From Macrotis lagotis (Eukaryota > Chordata > Mammalia > Peramelemorphia > Peramelidae): a stretch of DNA of 64,000 nucleotides. Shown here in pieces: positions 60,801 to 64,000 of this stretch (within the stretch, counting starts at the first letter, position 1; the number at the start of each line of letters is the position of its first letter). The stretch is taken from assembly GCF_037893015.1 (NCBI RefSeq), contig NC_133658.1, forward strand, positions 139,915,822 to 139,979,821, read 5' to 3'. The position numbers and the translations under genes were made by a program. The notes under the pieces were generated by a model that did not search any database, was not told where the DNA came from, and saw nothing but the letters and a program-made list of their open reading frames with translations.

Positions 60801-61547
60801 TGATGTTTATTTGTCTCAAGAGGGAAGATTCTTGCCTTTTCCCTTTTTGGCCTTTTTCCTGTCCATTGCTTTGGACAGGTCACTCCCTTGTTCCATCTTA
60901 GGGATGTGTTCCTTTCAAATGATTGAGGGAAGTCCAGCTATGTTACTGGGAGAATCCTCCATTACCCCCCCTGGCTGTAAGGTTAAAATGGGGGCTAGGA
61001 AACTTGGCATCGATGGAGCCCTATTAAAACTAGTTTCCCCTCCATTTTTCATTTCTCCAAGGATCCTTCATACTCTCATAGCCAGGCAGAGCAAGGTGTG
61101 AACCGGAACAACTTTTCCAGCGATGTCCATCAGTACGAATCCTCCTCGGAAACTATGAACAACAGTAATTCGGACCTTTTCAGTTCCAAAGTTCAGTATA
61201 GTGCCCAGCCCCAGATGTACGGTAACTCAGGCAGAATTCCCAACAGTCAAGATCTGAGTTACAAAATCTCTGATGATCAGTCATCTGCAGAAGAAGGTCA
61301 ACCACCAGGTATTAAAAAAATCACACAAGTGCTAGAGAAAGTCCAATTTCTTGAACAAGAAGTAGACAAGTTTGTAGGGAAAAAGACAGACAAGACATAC
61401 TGGCTTCTAGAAGAAATGCTAACCAAGGAGCTATTGGAACTGGATTCAGTTGAAACAGGTGGCCAGGACACTATTCGACAGGCAAGAAAAGAGGCTGTTT
61501 ATAAGATCCAGGCCATACTGGAAAAACTTGAAGAAGAAGCATTATGA
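16647..61547 (+). CDS. BAG4: BAG4 (SODD), BAG-family HSP70 co-chaperone (whole coding span, 5 exons)
   Basis: Coding exons are 16647-16940, 50442-50549, 58372-58623, 59307-59594 and 61062-61547 (98+36+84+96+161 codons, 475 aa; human is 457). All introns are GT-AG and phase 0. Residues 1-314 are disordered and rich in Gly, Pro, Tyr and Ser, with seven prolines at 43-49 and an eleven-proline run ending at 309. Residues about 397-475 form the BAG domain ([18 protein letters not shown], then [18 protein letters not shown]), a three-helix bundle that binds the HSP70 ATPase domain and triggers nucleotide exchange. BAG4 also silences TNFR1 and DR3 death domains and acts in the cytoplasm. The start was chosen by match to human [15 protein letters not shown]. 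Its context is weak (C at -3, T at +4). Confidence 0.98.
17421..18600. other. BAG4 intron 1, proximal part; no repeat or gene recognised
   Basis: Moderately AT-rich sequence after the CpG island. Only a G homopolymer (17580-17590) stands out. Confidence 0.5.
18605..19330. mobile_element. Old LINE-type repeat remnant with (GT)n
   Basis: Starts with AGCATTTATTAAGTGCCAAC and CTCTCACTGAGCTTACAAT, common in old mammalian LINE tails, then purine-rich blocks. The family is uncertain. Confidence 0.4.
18737..18762. repeat. (GT)n microsatellite
   Basis: Thirteen GT units. Confidence 0.95.
21037..21190 (-). mobile_element. WSINE1-like SINE
   Basis: Antisense copy inside the older LINE-1, with a perfect 16-bp duplication TTGTGTACAGTGTTCT at 21021-21036 and 21191-21206. 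Confidence 0.93.
21842..22873 (+). mobile_element. Younger LINE-1, 5'-truncated, sense
   Basis: About 1.03 kb containing the ORF2 C-terminus, 3' UTR, G-rich tract and A-rich tail. It is flanked by a perfect 18-bp duplication AGAAATGAGTCCTTTAAC at 21824-21841 and 22874-22891. The ORF2 piece starting at 21920 keeps the phrases [19 protein letters not shown] and [15 protein letters not shown]. In the C-terminal CCHC-like motif the final Cys is Tyr (HCWWSY). A nonsense change follows GEWLSKL. It is not functional. Confidence 0.92.
21920..22369 (+). pseudogene. LINE-1 ORF2p C-terminal fragment
   Basis: A 149-codon open frame covering the C-terminal region of LINE-1 ORF2p, after the RT domain. It ends early compared with sister copies in this window, which continue [14 protein letters not shown]. 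No RT or endonuclease part is present. Confidence 0.85.
23040..23180 (-). mobile_element. WSINE1-like SINE
   Basis: Antisense copy in the older LINE-1; perfect 15-bp duplication TTTAATGCTCTTTTT at 23025-23039 and 23181-23195. Confidence 0.93.
24274..24427 (-). mobile_element. WSINE1-like SINE
   Basis: Antisense copy inside the younger LINE-1, with CTACATTT at both sides. This is the deepest nesting level of the stack. Confidence 0.9.
24978..25268 (-). pseudogene. LINE-1 ORF2p fragment after the RT
   Basis: Contains [20 protein letters not shown] and [20 protein letters not shown], the thumb and linker region downstream of the RT. Confidence 0.8.
25378..25647 (-). pseudogene. LINE-1 ORF2p reverse-transcriptase fragment
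   Basis: Covers FLRTISSIY through [12 protein letters not shown] to SLFANDMMV. The first catalytic Asp of FADD is Asn, so polymerase activity is lost. The first few codons cross the junction with the older LINE-1. Confidence 0.85.
26876..27023 (+). mobile_element. WSINE1-like SINE
   Basis: Sense copy in the HAL1-like 3' region with AGAGTAAACGA / AGAGTAAATGA duplications. Confidence 0.9.
27129..27290 (+). mobile_element. GC-rich diverged SINE-like unit 1
   Basis: Same order of segments as WSINE1 (GGCCAGGTGGTGCAATGGAC ... CCACTGCCCTGCAAAAACC) but with many T-to-C type differences. It sits between AAT-rich spacers. Confidence 0.6.
27310..27470 (+). mobile_element. GC-rich diverged SINE-like unit 2
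   Basis: Begins GGGGTGGCTGAGTGGCGGAC and ends in a C run; preceded and followed by AATAATAATA. Confidence 0.6.
27663..27810 (+). mobile_element. GC-rich diverged SINE-like unit 3
   Basis: GGGTAGCTGAGTGGTGCAGC ... CAGCCCCTTGCAAGAAG. The most diverged of the three; same orientation as the others. Confidence 0.5.
28311..28877 (-). pseudogene. LINE-1/HAL1 ORF1p RRM and C-terminal domain
   Basis: An uninterrupted 188-aa frame with RRM phrases ([32 protein letters not shown]) and the C-terminal domain ([19 protein letters not shown]), ending QIQDSGEA. The second half of ORF1p is intact. A frame break at 28880-29108 separates it from the coiled-coil part. Confidence 0.85.
29109..29393 (-). pseudogene. 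LINE-1/HAL1 ORF1p N-terminal part (coiled coil)
   Basis: A 94-aa frame starting [15 protein letters not shown], followed by a heptad-like acidic/basic helix ([20 protein letters not shown]). ORF1p is a trimeric RNA-binding chaperone whose coiled coil drives trimerisation. The frame is lost at its C-terminal end. Confidence 0.75.
29394..30044 (-). promoter_or_regulatory. HAL1-like 5' leader
   Basis: GC-rich 650-bp segment ahead of ORF1, in the position of a LINE 5' UTR with internal promoter. Plus-strand frames here (29538-29968) are composition artefacts. Confidence 0.55.
31060..31254. mobile_element. hAT-type non-autonomous DNA transposon (195 bp)
   Basis: Ends are CAGGGGTGGGA and TTTTCCCACCCCTG (inverted, about 10-11 bp). 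An exact 8-bp target duplication TTCTAGAG lies at 31052-31059 and 31255-31262, as expected for hAT elements. It is too short to encode a transposase. Confidence 0.85.
31661..31838 (-). mobile_element. WSINE1-like SINE
   Basis: Antisense copy in the RTE 3' region; 16-bp duplication CCTTGTGTGAGTTCTC / CCTTGTTTGAGTTCTC with one difference. The T-rich end is doubled. Confidence 0.9.
32075..32356 (-). pseudogene. RTE reverse-transcriptase C-terminal fragment
   Basis: 93-aa frame with [19 protein letters not shown] and [20 protein letters not shown], hallmark phrases of the RTE clade. Confidence 0.85.
32363..33050 (-). pseudogene. RTE reverse-transcriptase fragments
   Basis: Three overlapping frames together show [47 protein letters not shown] and FVDDCAF, the RT motifs of RTE/BovB-type elements. 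FADD reads FVDD and several frame shifts are present. Confidence 0.8.
34158..34484 (-). pseudogene. RTE endonuclease-domain fragment
   Basis: 108-aa frame with [33 protein letters not shown] and the terminal FIILGDF, the conserved line before the catalytic Asn/Asp of AP-type endonucleases in RTE elements. Confidence 0.75.
35560..35900. repeat. CT-rich low-complexity tract with (GT)n
   Basis: Long C/T-rich stretch, then GT units at 35737-35754. Open frames here are low-complexity artefacts. Confidence 0.8.
35907..36057 (-). mobile_element. WSINE1-like SINE
   Basis: Antisense copy; a G run replaces part of the usual T-rich end. Confidence 0.87.
36072..36229 (-). mobile_element. WSINE1-like SINE
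   Basis: Antisense copy only 14 bp after the previous one, same orientation. Confidence 0.88.
36425..36735 (-). mobile_element. LINE-1/HAL1 ORF1 fragment
   Basis: Antisense frame with [20 protein letters not shown] and [15 protein letters not shown], matching the ORF1p C-terminal half at 28.3-28.6 kb. It is an older copy. Confidence 0.75.
36736..37128 (-). mobile_element. LINE-1 3' UTR fragment
   Basis: Antisense copy of the LINE-1 3' end: C-rich tract, GGCAATCTGATAGTCTTTAC, then GATGGTATTCTCCATCACAG. It stops at the phrase GTTGCTGTTAGGGTGTAC. Confidence 0.8.
37260..37740 (+). mobile_element. CR1/L2/L3-type LINE remnant
   Basis: Pyrimidine-rich old LINE sequence similar to the 19.5-20.5 kb block. 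No intact frame. Confidence 0.4.
37755..37910 (+). mobile_element. WSINE1-like SINE
   Basis: Sense copy with GACATGA on both sides. Confidence 0.88.
38200..38350 (-). mobile_element. WSINE1-like SINE
   Basis: Antisense copy; perfect 13-bp duplication AAGGGCTACCCTT at 38187-38199 and 38351-38363. Confidence 0.93.
38364..39200 (+). mobile_element. CR1/L2/L3-type LINE ORF2 remnant
   Basis: Decayed RT-region lines (GTATACCTCAAGGCCCTATT is an eroded QG-motif line). No open frame. Confidence 0.5.
39239..39256. repeat. (GT)n microsatellite
   Basis: Nine GT units. Confidence 0.9.
39369..39510 (+). mobile_element. WSINE1-like SINE with internal deletion
   Basis: Sense copy lacking about 14 bp between GAGCACC and AGGAGGACCTGAG. 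Confidence 0.87.
39511..39920 (+). mobile_element. Old LINE-1 ORF2 remnant
   Basis: A-rich sense-strand sequence with decayed ORF2 lines (AGAGGTACCACTTGCCCCTC; TTTTAAAACCAGATAAAAG). Very diverged. Confidence 0.4.
39921..40500. other. BAG4 intron 1 segment, nothing recognised
   Basis: AT-rich; a short MIR-like remnant may be present near 39960-40040. Confidence 0.4.
40505..40800 (-). mobile_element. Old LINE-1 3' end remnant
   Basis: Antisense tail-like sequence with CCACTCCCAGAGAGCAATCC, comparable to the older LINE-1 3' ends at 20.6 and 53.0 kb. Confidence 0.45.
40810..40975 (+). mobile_element. WSINE1-like SINE
   Basis: Sense copy with an (AAAC)n tail; the head is slightly shortened (GGGGCATGGCGTAGTGG). 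Confidence 0.88.
41200..41375 (-). mobile_element. MIR remnant
   Basis: Antisense MIR-like: GGAACTGAGATCAGCAGGGT, AGTGACATAGCTAATAAG, CTGATTCCAAGTCCA. Confidence 0.5.
41535..41740 (+). mobile_element. MIR-type CORE-SINE
   Basis: Sense copy: TTTAGAGTCAGAATACCCAA, then CATCTAACCTCTCTGTACTT and ATTGGACTAGATGACCTCTG. Confidence 0.6.
41951..42112 (-). mobile_element. WSINE1-like SINE
   Basis: Antisense copy with a long T-rich end; CCAGATCTCT / CCAAGATCTCT flank it. Confidence 0.88.
42400..43556 (-). mobile_element. Younger LINE-1, 5'-truncated, antisense
   Basis: 1.16 kb covering the ORF2 C-terminus and 3' UTR with the C-rich tract. Perfect 14-bp duplication TAGCACCAAAATCT at 42386-42399 and 43557-43570. 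Confidence 0.93.
43571..43959. other. BAG4 intron 1 segment, nothing recognised
   Basis: AT-rich, T-rich tracts; open frames are low complexity. Confidence 0.4.
43960..44111 (-). mobile_element. WSINE1-like SINE
   Basis: Antisense copy, complete, following a T-rich tract. Confidence 0.9.
44490..44655 (+). mobile_element. SINE with RTE-type tail
   Basis: GGCCACTGGATCCATATGGT, AATCCAATTCATGTGCTTCT, then TGATCTTCTTTGAGAACAAA and an A run. It is the best of the three copies in the window. Confidence 0.6.
44782..45539 (-). mobile_element. Younger LINE-1, 5'-truncated, antisense
   Basis: 0.76 kb of ORF2 C-terminus and 3' UTR; perfect 14-bp duplication ATTTCTTCCCTTTT at 44768-44781 and 45540-45553. 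The frame carries [15 protein letters not shown] and [16 protein letters not shown]. Confidence 0.93.
45554..46415. other. BAG4 intron 1 segment, possible old LINE 5' region
   Basis: Interrupted by the LINE-1 above and continuing the sequence at 44.66-44.77 kb. The phrasing is faintly like an antisense LINE leader, but I cannot assign it. Confidence 0.3.
46420..47070 (-). mobile_element. Old LINE-1 remnant
   Basis: Antisense decayed ORF2 lines (ACCAGTACAAATAGTCTTGA, then GATAGCTATTGCTTTGTAAT). Stops throughout. Confidence 0.5.
47215..47415 (-). mobile_element. MIR
   Basis: Antisense MIR with most segments: TGCCAAGTGCCTTATGATTT, GAGATAAGTGCTGTTAATCA, TTTTACAGAAACTGAGGCAA. Confidence 0.65.
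47687..47835 (-). mobile_element. WSINE1-like SINE (left arm of an inverted pair)
   Basis: Antisense copy that faces the sense copy 36 bp away, forming an inverted repeat in the BAG4 pre-mRNA. Confidence 0.9.
47872..48020 (+). mobile_element. WSINE1-like SINE (right arm of an inverted pair)
   Basis: Sense copy from GGGGTGGCTAGGTGGCGCAA to the A run, complementary to the preceding copy over nearly its full length. Confidence 0.9.
48021..48194 (-). mobile_element. LINE-1 3' UTR fragment
   Basis: Antisense: C-rich tract, GGCAATTTGCCAGTCTTTAC, then GTGTGATGGGAGAGAAATCA. Confidence 0.85.
48560..49230 (+). mobile_element. CR1/L2/L3-type LINE remnant with 3' tail
   Basis: CTCAAAAATCCTCAATTGTT and CTAAGTTTACAGAAGATGGG match the old LINE's last ORF2 lines and tail. 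Confidence 0.5.
49653..49774 (-). mobile_element. WSINE1-like SINE, shortened
   Basis: Antisense copy lacking part of the tRNA-like head; TGACACTCTT / TGACACTCTT flank it. Confidence 0.8.
49775..50441. other. BAG4 intron 1, 3' end; no repeat recognised
   Basis: AT-rich DNA leading to the exon 2 acceptor with a T/C-rich tract just before it. Confidence 0.5.
50442..50549 (+). CDS. BAG4: BAG4 coding exon 2
   Basis: Encodes [20 protein letters not shown] to LQGQ (36 codons), matching human EQPPYPSYNSNYWNSTA. The acceptor is TCTTCCCCAG and the donor GTACAG. It is 108 nt and phase 0 at both ends, so skipping keeps the frame. Confidence 0.96.
50550..51645. other. BAG4 intron 2, first part; nothing recognised
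   Basis: AT-rich intronic sequence; the short antisense frames carry no domain. Confidence 0.5.
51650..51797 (+). mobile_element. WSINE1-like SINE
   Basis: Sense copy, complete, AGGATAA on both sides. Confidence 0.88.
52211..52352 (+). mobile_element. WSINE1-like SINE with a CORE deletion
   Basis: Sense copy missing the GTGTGGCCTTGGGC part of the CORE; perfect 11-bp duplication ACAAAGAAGGT. Confidence 0.9.
52420..52790. mobile_element. Ancient purine-rich interspersed repeat, unclassified
   Basis: Contains GAGAGCATTCCAGGCAGTTG and ACATGGTCAGATCTGTGGTT, familiar phrases of an old LINE 3' region; same kind as 8.3-10 and 14.5-15.5 kb. Confidence 0.4.
52955..54002 (-). mobile_element. Older LINE-1, 5'-truncated, antisense
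   Basis: 3' end of an older LINE-1 subfamily; AGAAATTCAAAC / AGAAATTCAGAC duplicated at 52943-52954 and 54003-54014 (one difference). Interrupted by one SINE. Confidence 0.75.
53460..53617 (-). mobile_element. WSINE1-like SINE
   Basis: Antisense copy within the older LINE-1, with a 20-bp T run and a C run at its ends. Confidence 0.9.
54015..54340 (+). mobile_element. Old LINE-1 ORF2 C-terminal remnant
   Basis: Sense-orientation, very decayed ORF2 C-terminal lines. It probably continues from before 52943, so the older antisense LINE-1 landed in it. Confidence 0.4.
54640..54786 (+). mobile_element. WSINE1-like SINE
   Basis: Sense copy; AAAATTAAGTGA / AAAATTAATTGA flank it. Confidence 0.9.
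55080..55700 (+). mobile_element. CR1/L2/L3-type LINE remnant
   Basis: Old LINE lines CTGTTGGATATTTCAAACTG and GATGTCTTAAAGAGATCAAA; it resumes after the LINE-1 at about 57.0 kb. Confidence 0.55.
56323..56364. repeat. (GT)n microsatellite
   Basis: Twenty-one GT units, the longest GT tract in the window. Confidence 0.96.
56718..56873 (-). mobile_element. WSINE1-like SINE
   Basis: Antisense copy with a perfect 18-bp duplication ATAGTTTGGATTTCTTTT at 56700-56717 and 56874-56891. Confidence 0.94.
57016..57420 (+). mobile_element. CR1/L2/L3-type LINE 3' end
   Basis: AAGAAGCAACTCAAGTGCCA and the tail phrase TCTTTGAGAGTAGGGATACT; contains (GT)n at 57251-57274. Confidence 0.55.
57813..57849. repeat. 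(GT)n microsatellite
   Basis: About eighteen GT units; flanked by weak A-rich old LINE-like sequence from 57.5 kb. Confidence 0.95.
57850..58371. other. BAG4 intron 2, 3' end; nothing recognised
   Basis: AT-rich DNA leading to the exon 3 acceptor (TTGTTTTTCAG). Confidence 0.5.
58372..58623 (+). CDS. BAG4: BAG4 coding exon 3
   Basis: Encodes [20 protein letters not shown] to [11 protein letters not shown] (84 codons), including the conserved [15 protein letters not shown] and YPQQDCQTE. The acceptor is TTGTTTTTCAG and the donor GTGAGC. It is rich in Tyr-Pro repeats. Confidence 0.96.
58845..59015 (+). mobile_element. MIR-type CORE-SINE remnant
   Basis: In BAG4 intron 3: GATTTGGATTCAATCTGAGT, TGCTTCAGTTTTCTTGATTA, AGATCTAAGATTCTGTCATC. 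Confidence 0.5.
59307..59594 (+). CDS. BAG4: BAG4 coding exon 4
   Basis: Encodes [15 protein letters not shown] through the proline run to TQDSK (96 codons). The acceptor is TTCTTACCCTAG and the donor GTAAGG. The open frame continues past the donor for a few intronic codons that are not part of the protein. Confidence 0.95.
59700..59867 (-). mobile_element. WSINE1-like SINE
   Basis: Antisense copy; TCAGCATTC(G/A)TTTT at both sides. Confidence 0.9.
59882..60036 (-). mobile_element. WSINE1-like SINE
   Basis: Antisense copy directly after the previous one; it uses the same target sequence TCAGCATTCATTTT. Confidence 0.9.
60337..61061. other. BAG4 intron 4, 3' part; no repeat recognised
   Basis: AT-rich sequence between the LINE-1 and exon 5; the open frame just before exon 5 (60811-61101) has no known domain. 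Confidence 0.5.
61062..61547 (+). CDS. BAG4: BAG4 coding exon 5 (BAG domain and stop)
   Basis: Starts at [12 protein letters not shown] after the acceptor TTTCTCCAAG, encodes the whole BAG domain and ends at EEEAL plus TGA. The C-terminal half is almost identical to human BAG4 as I recall it. Confidence 0.97.
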   Translation, partial: DPSYSHSQAEQGVNRNNFSSDVHQYESSSETMNNSNSDLFSSKVQYSAQPQMYGNSGRIPNSQDLSYKISDDQSSAEEGQPPGIKKITQVLEKVQFLEQEVDKFVGKKTDKTYWLLEEMLTKELLELDSVETGGQDTIRQARKEAVYKIQAILEKLEEEAL

Positions 61548-61653
61548 GAAGAATGTGCAACTAGTAGAAAGAAGCCTGTTACTAACTTGACCAAAGATCT
61601 CTTGATTTTGGTTAATTCTTATCCCTTTGAAACTGCTGTTGATGATAAGAAGC

Positions 61654-61659
61654 AATAAA
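61654..61659 (+). other. BAG4: BAG4 proximal AATAAA
   Basis: Canonical hexamer 107 nt after the stop codon, a possible short-UTR site. Confidence 0.4.
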
Positions 61660-62559
61660 TGCTGACTTTTCCTTCATTTAAAAGAATTAAAAAAAAATGT
61701 GGCAAAAGACTTGGAAAGACATTTTGGTTCCAAATTGTTTTCAGTTTGTTGTTTCAGACCAATGAATGTAATAGGAAACTATGGAACCATCAGCATTACC
61801 AAGTCAACCACTAGTTCTGAAGGTATCTAGGGATGTCTACTGGCTTCTTTTCAGCAGAAGGGAAATTCACTTTATGTAACAGGCTTATCAGAACCAGGCC
61901 AGATGAGGCTGGATAGAATCTGAAGTAAACAGGCACTGTTTTTAAAGAGCTGGAGTACTTGTCTAATTTTGTATGTTGTGAAGGCTTTATAACACTCACT
62001 CCATGTGTAAATTATAGTTTGGACTTGAGCCTCCTTGGGCCTGTCTTGTGTTGCTATTTATAGCTCCATAAATCTGGTCATGCAGATTGAAATGTATCAT
62101 TCTCTATTTGGTGCACTCTGTAGTCATATGTTTAAGTGACCATACAAGAGACCATATTGATAGCCTGTCAGTGTGGCATCTCTGAATATTAGTTAATACT
62201 TTTCCAGCTCTTGGAAATACTGCAATGTTTAGTGATATTCTTGATTGTGAATTGTTGTTCCCCCTTTTCCCTTTATGTGCAAATCATCATTAGGTTGGAA
62301 TTTTTGCCCATGAAATGTAGTAGTGGAAGTGGAATTGGATATGGCAATTTAACTTAAGAGTGAATGTGTTCACAAATTTTAATTTTTTACACCTGAATGG
62401 GATTTAGGTGAAGATCCATTTTAAAGTTATTTTTCCCACAGAGTATAATTCTGTTTTCCACCGTATCATATACACTTGCTGTTTCTGTACAGATCTCTGT
62501 AATGACCACAAGTAAGACATGAAACATCACAGTAACTAGAAACAGTGACTGCAAGAAAT

Positions 62560-62565
62560 AATAAA
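62560..62565 (+). other. BAG4: BAG4 internal AATAAA
   Basis: Canonical hexamer in an AT-rich context about 1 kb into the 3' UTR; use is unproven. Confidence 0.3.
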
Positions 62566-63717
62566 TTATTAGAACATGATTATTTGGTTAATAGCACTCT
62601 CCATCTCAAACTATTAATTTTGCCCTCAGTATTCTATGAACAGAGTAGCATTCTGTTTGGTTTACAACTTTGAAAAATGAGTGTGAAAGTCAATTATTAA
62701 AGTTTAGGAAGAGAATCAGCCATATAGCTAGAAGGAGAAATAAATTTTTTTTTTCATATTCTAAATGTGTACCTGGTTATCTGGTCTTGCTGAAAAGCAA
62801 ATTATATGGATAGAATTCCTTTCTTAACAGAAGTCTTCTTTAGTCATTGTTAGTTCAGTTACAGTTCACTACCAAACTTCTTCAAAGAATATTGGAAAAA
62901 AAGGTACTATCTATTGTGGTTTGGGGAGTTTGCAGGGCAGTTTTTTAAGAAAGAGACTTGTGAAATATACTGAATATAATCATCTGTGGTATCAGTATAT
63001 TGAAAAATCTATTCTTTAATAGTACATCAATGCAGCAGTGGCATTTTGTAGACTTAATAACCTCATGCGTGTTAAATGGAAATGTGGTTTTCTATCCTAA
63101 TATATGCTGAGAAGGGAATTAGCTCATACTATTCCTTAAAGTTTTGATAATTGATTTTACAGTTGGATGTTCGGATAATTTATTTCAGGGCAAAAATTTA
63201 GTCCTATTTAAAAAATCTGAACATAGACAACATTACAGAAAAGGAAAAAGTACTAAAGCTATGTCAAAATTAATTTAGACATCATTTCAAGAACATAGTG
63301 GGTTACAAAAGATGAAGAATAAAATGATTCATTCTTTGCTGTAGCATATGATGTACTATTTCCCCAAAGACTTAGTGTAAAGTGATTAGTATAATTCAGA
63401 CAAACTCACAACTTAACCTGAATTAAAAAATGAACACCAGATTGTAAGCAGTGAATGCAAGTGCAGATAAAAAAAACTCAAGCTAATAGTTCCTTTAGCA
63501 GCTAAGAAGACATTGAGAGGTGATAACGGTGTCCCTGATTTATTGGGCTGGTTCAGCTTTTGGGAAGGCCAGTATTGACATGTTTATTTTAGAAAATTAA
63601 GAGTTTCCTTGAATGTTTGCATTAAAACCTGGACTTGTTTTATACAAAATTTTTTTAAAAGTTAGTTTTTTGATGTCTGTGCCATATTCTGTTGGGTATC
63701 ACTTTCACCTGAACTTA

Positions 63718-63723
63718 AATAAA
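63718..63723 (+). other. BAG4: BAG4 distal AATAAA
   Basis: Canonical hexamer followed within about 40 nt by T/GT-rich sequence, the expected arrangement for the main 3' end. Confidence 0.6.
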
Positions 63724-63745
63724 GTTATTCAGACATGGCTTATTA

Positions 63746-64000
63746 AATACAACTGAGTTTTCTTTATAACGAAGTCTCTTCCTGTTATATGTACAAAAAC
63801 ATAGGTAAATATTTTGGGGGAAACCTATATAGAAAAACATGGACTTTGTCTCAACATTGTCACTGCTAAATTCTTTCAATTCAGTTACTGTAATCAACTA
63901 AGTTAATTTGAATGCAGGACAGGTAATTGTAAATCTTGGAGGAAAATAGCCTGCCCTATTTTGTGTGTTTTTACCTTTAGGGAATAAGAAAGAAGTAGAT
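63746..64000. other. Downstream flank, no gene seen
   Basis: AT-rich sequence after the likely BAG4 3' end. In human the next gene is DDHD2, but no exon of it is recognisable here. Confidence 0.5.

Larger units (their letters stand above)
61548..63745 (+). other. BAG4: BAG4 3' UTR (approximate end)
   Basis: About 2.2 kb of AT-rich DNA without recognisable SINE or LINE insertions, unlike the introns. That absence fits selection on a transcribed UTR. Three AATAAA hexamers lie at 61654, 62560 and 63718; the last one suggests the main distal end. Confidence 0.7.

Noticed and set aside
61548..64000. Possible first exon of DDHD2, the human neighbour of BAG4
   Set aside because: No CpG island or recognisable frame after the BAG4 3' UTR within the window.

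Overview
The window is vertebrate nuclear DNA and almost certainly comes from a marsupial, probably an Australian lineage. The clues are 29 recognisable copies of one young tRNA-headed CORE-SINE (WSINE1-like), MAR1-like SINEs, marsupial-type LINE-1 and ORF1-only half-L1 (HAL1-like) elements, and an RTE element whose tail is shared by small SINEs. The abundance of WSINE1-like copies suggests a dasyuromorph, but the sequence alone does not fix the species. Family names for repeats come from memory of typical sequences, not from a database search.

Two protein-coding genes are present, arranged head to head. LSM1, cytoplasmic Sm-like subunit of the mRNA-decay LSm1-7 ring, lies on the minus strand in four coding exons between 2594 and 16099. 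BAG4 (SODD), an HSP70 co-chaperone, lies on the plus strand in five coding exons between 16647 and 61547. Both reading frames join cleanly at GT-AG sites and give full-length proteins of 133 and 475 residues. Their start codons are 547 bp apart inside one CpG island holding GC boxes, an inverted CCAAT box, an NRF1-like site and ETS sites, with no TATA box. This looks like one bidirectional housekeeping promoter, and the LSM1/BAG4 pairing matches human 8p11.

Layout: 1-2290 is intergenic DNA beyond the LSM1 3' end. 2290-16100 is LSM1 with three repeat-rich introns. 15.8-17.4 kb is the CpG island. 16941-50441 is the 33.5 kb first intron of BAG4, which is mostly transposon. It holds a nested stack at 19.5-30.8 kb: an ancient CR1/L2/L3-type LINE was split by an older LINE-1 and by an HAL1-like element, and the older LINE-1 was then split by two younger LINE-1s and several SINEs. 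It also holds a small hAT element with 8-bp target duplications, a nearly complete but dead RTE retrotransposon, and several 5'-truncated LINE-1 insertions with exact target duplications. 50.4-61.5 kb carries BAG4 exons 2-5, and 61548 to about 63745 is a long 3' UTR.

No wholly new biological system is evident. The points most worth a second look are the HAL1-like element with both ends defined, three unusual GC-rich SINE-like units inside it, the palindromic junction of the sense-oriented LINE-1, a palindromic pair of ETS sites in the shared promoter, a dinucleotide repeat serving as the polypyrimidine tract of LSM1 exon 3, and a polyproline expansion in BAG4.
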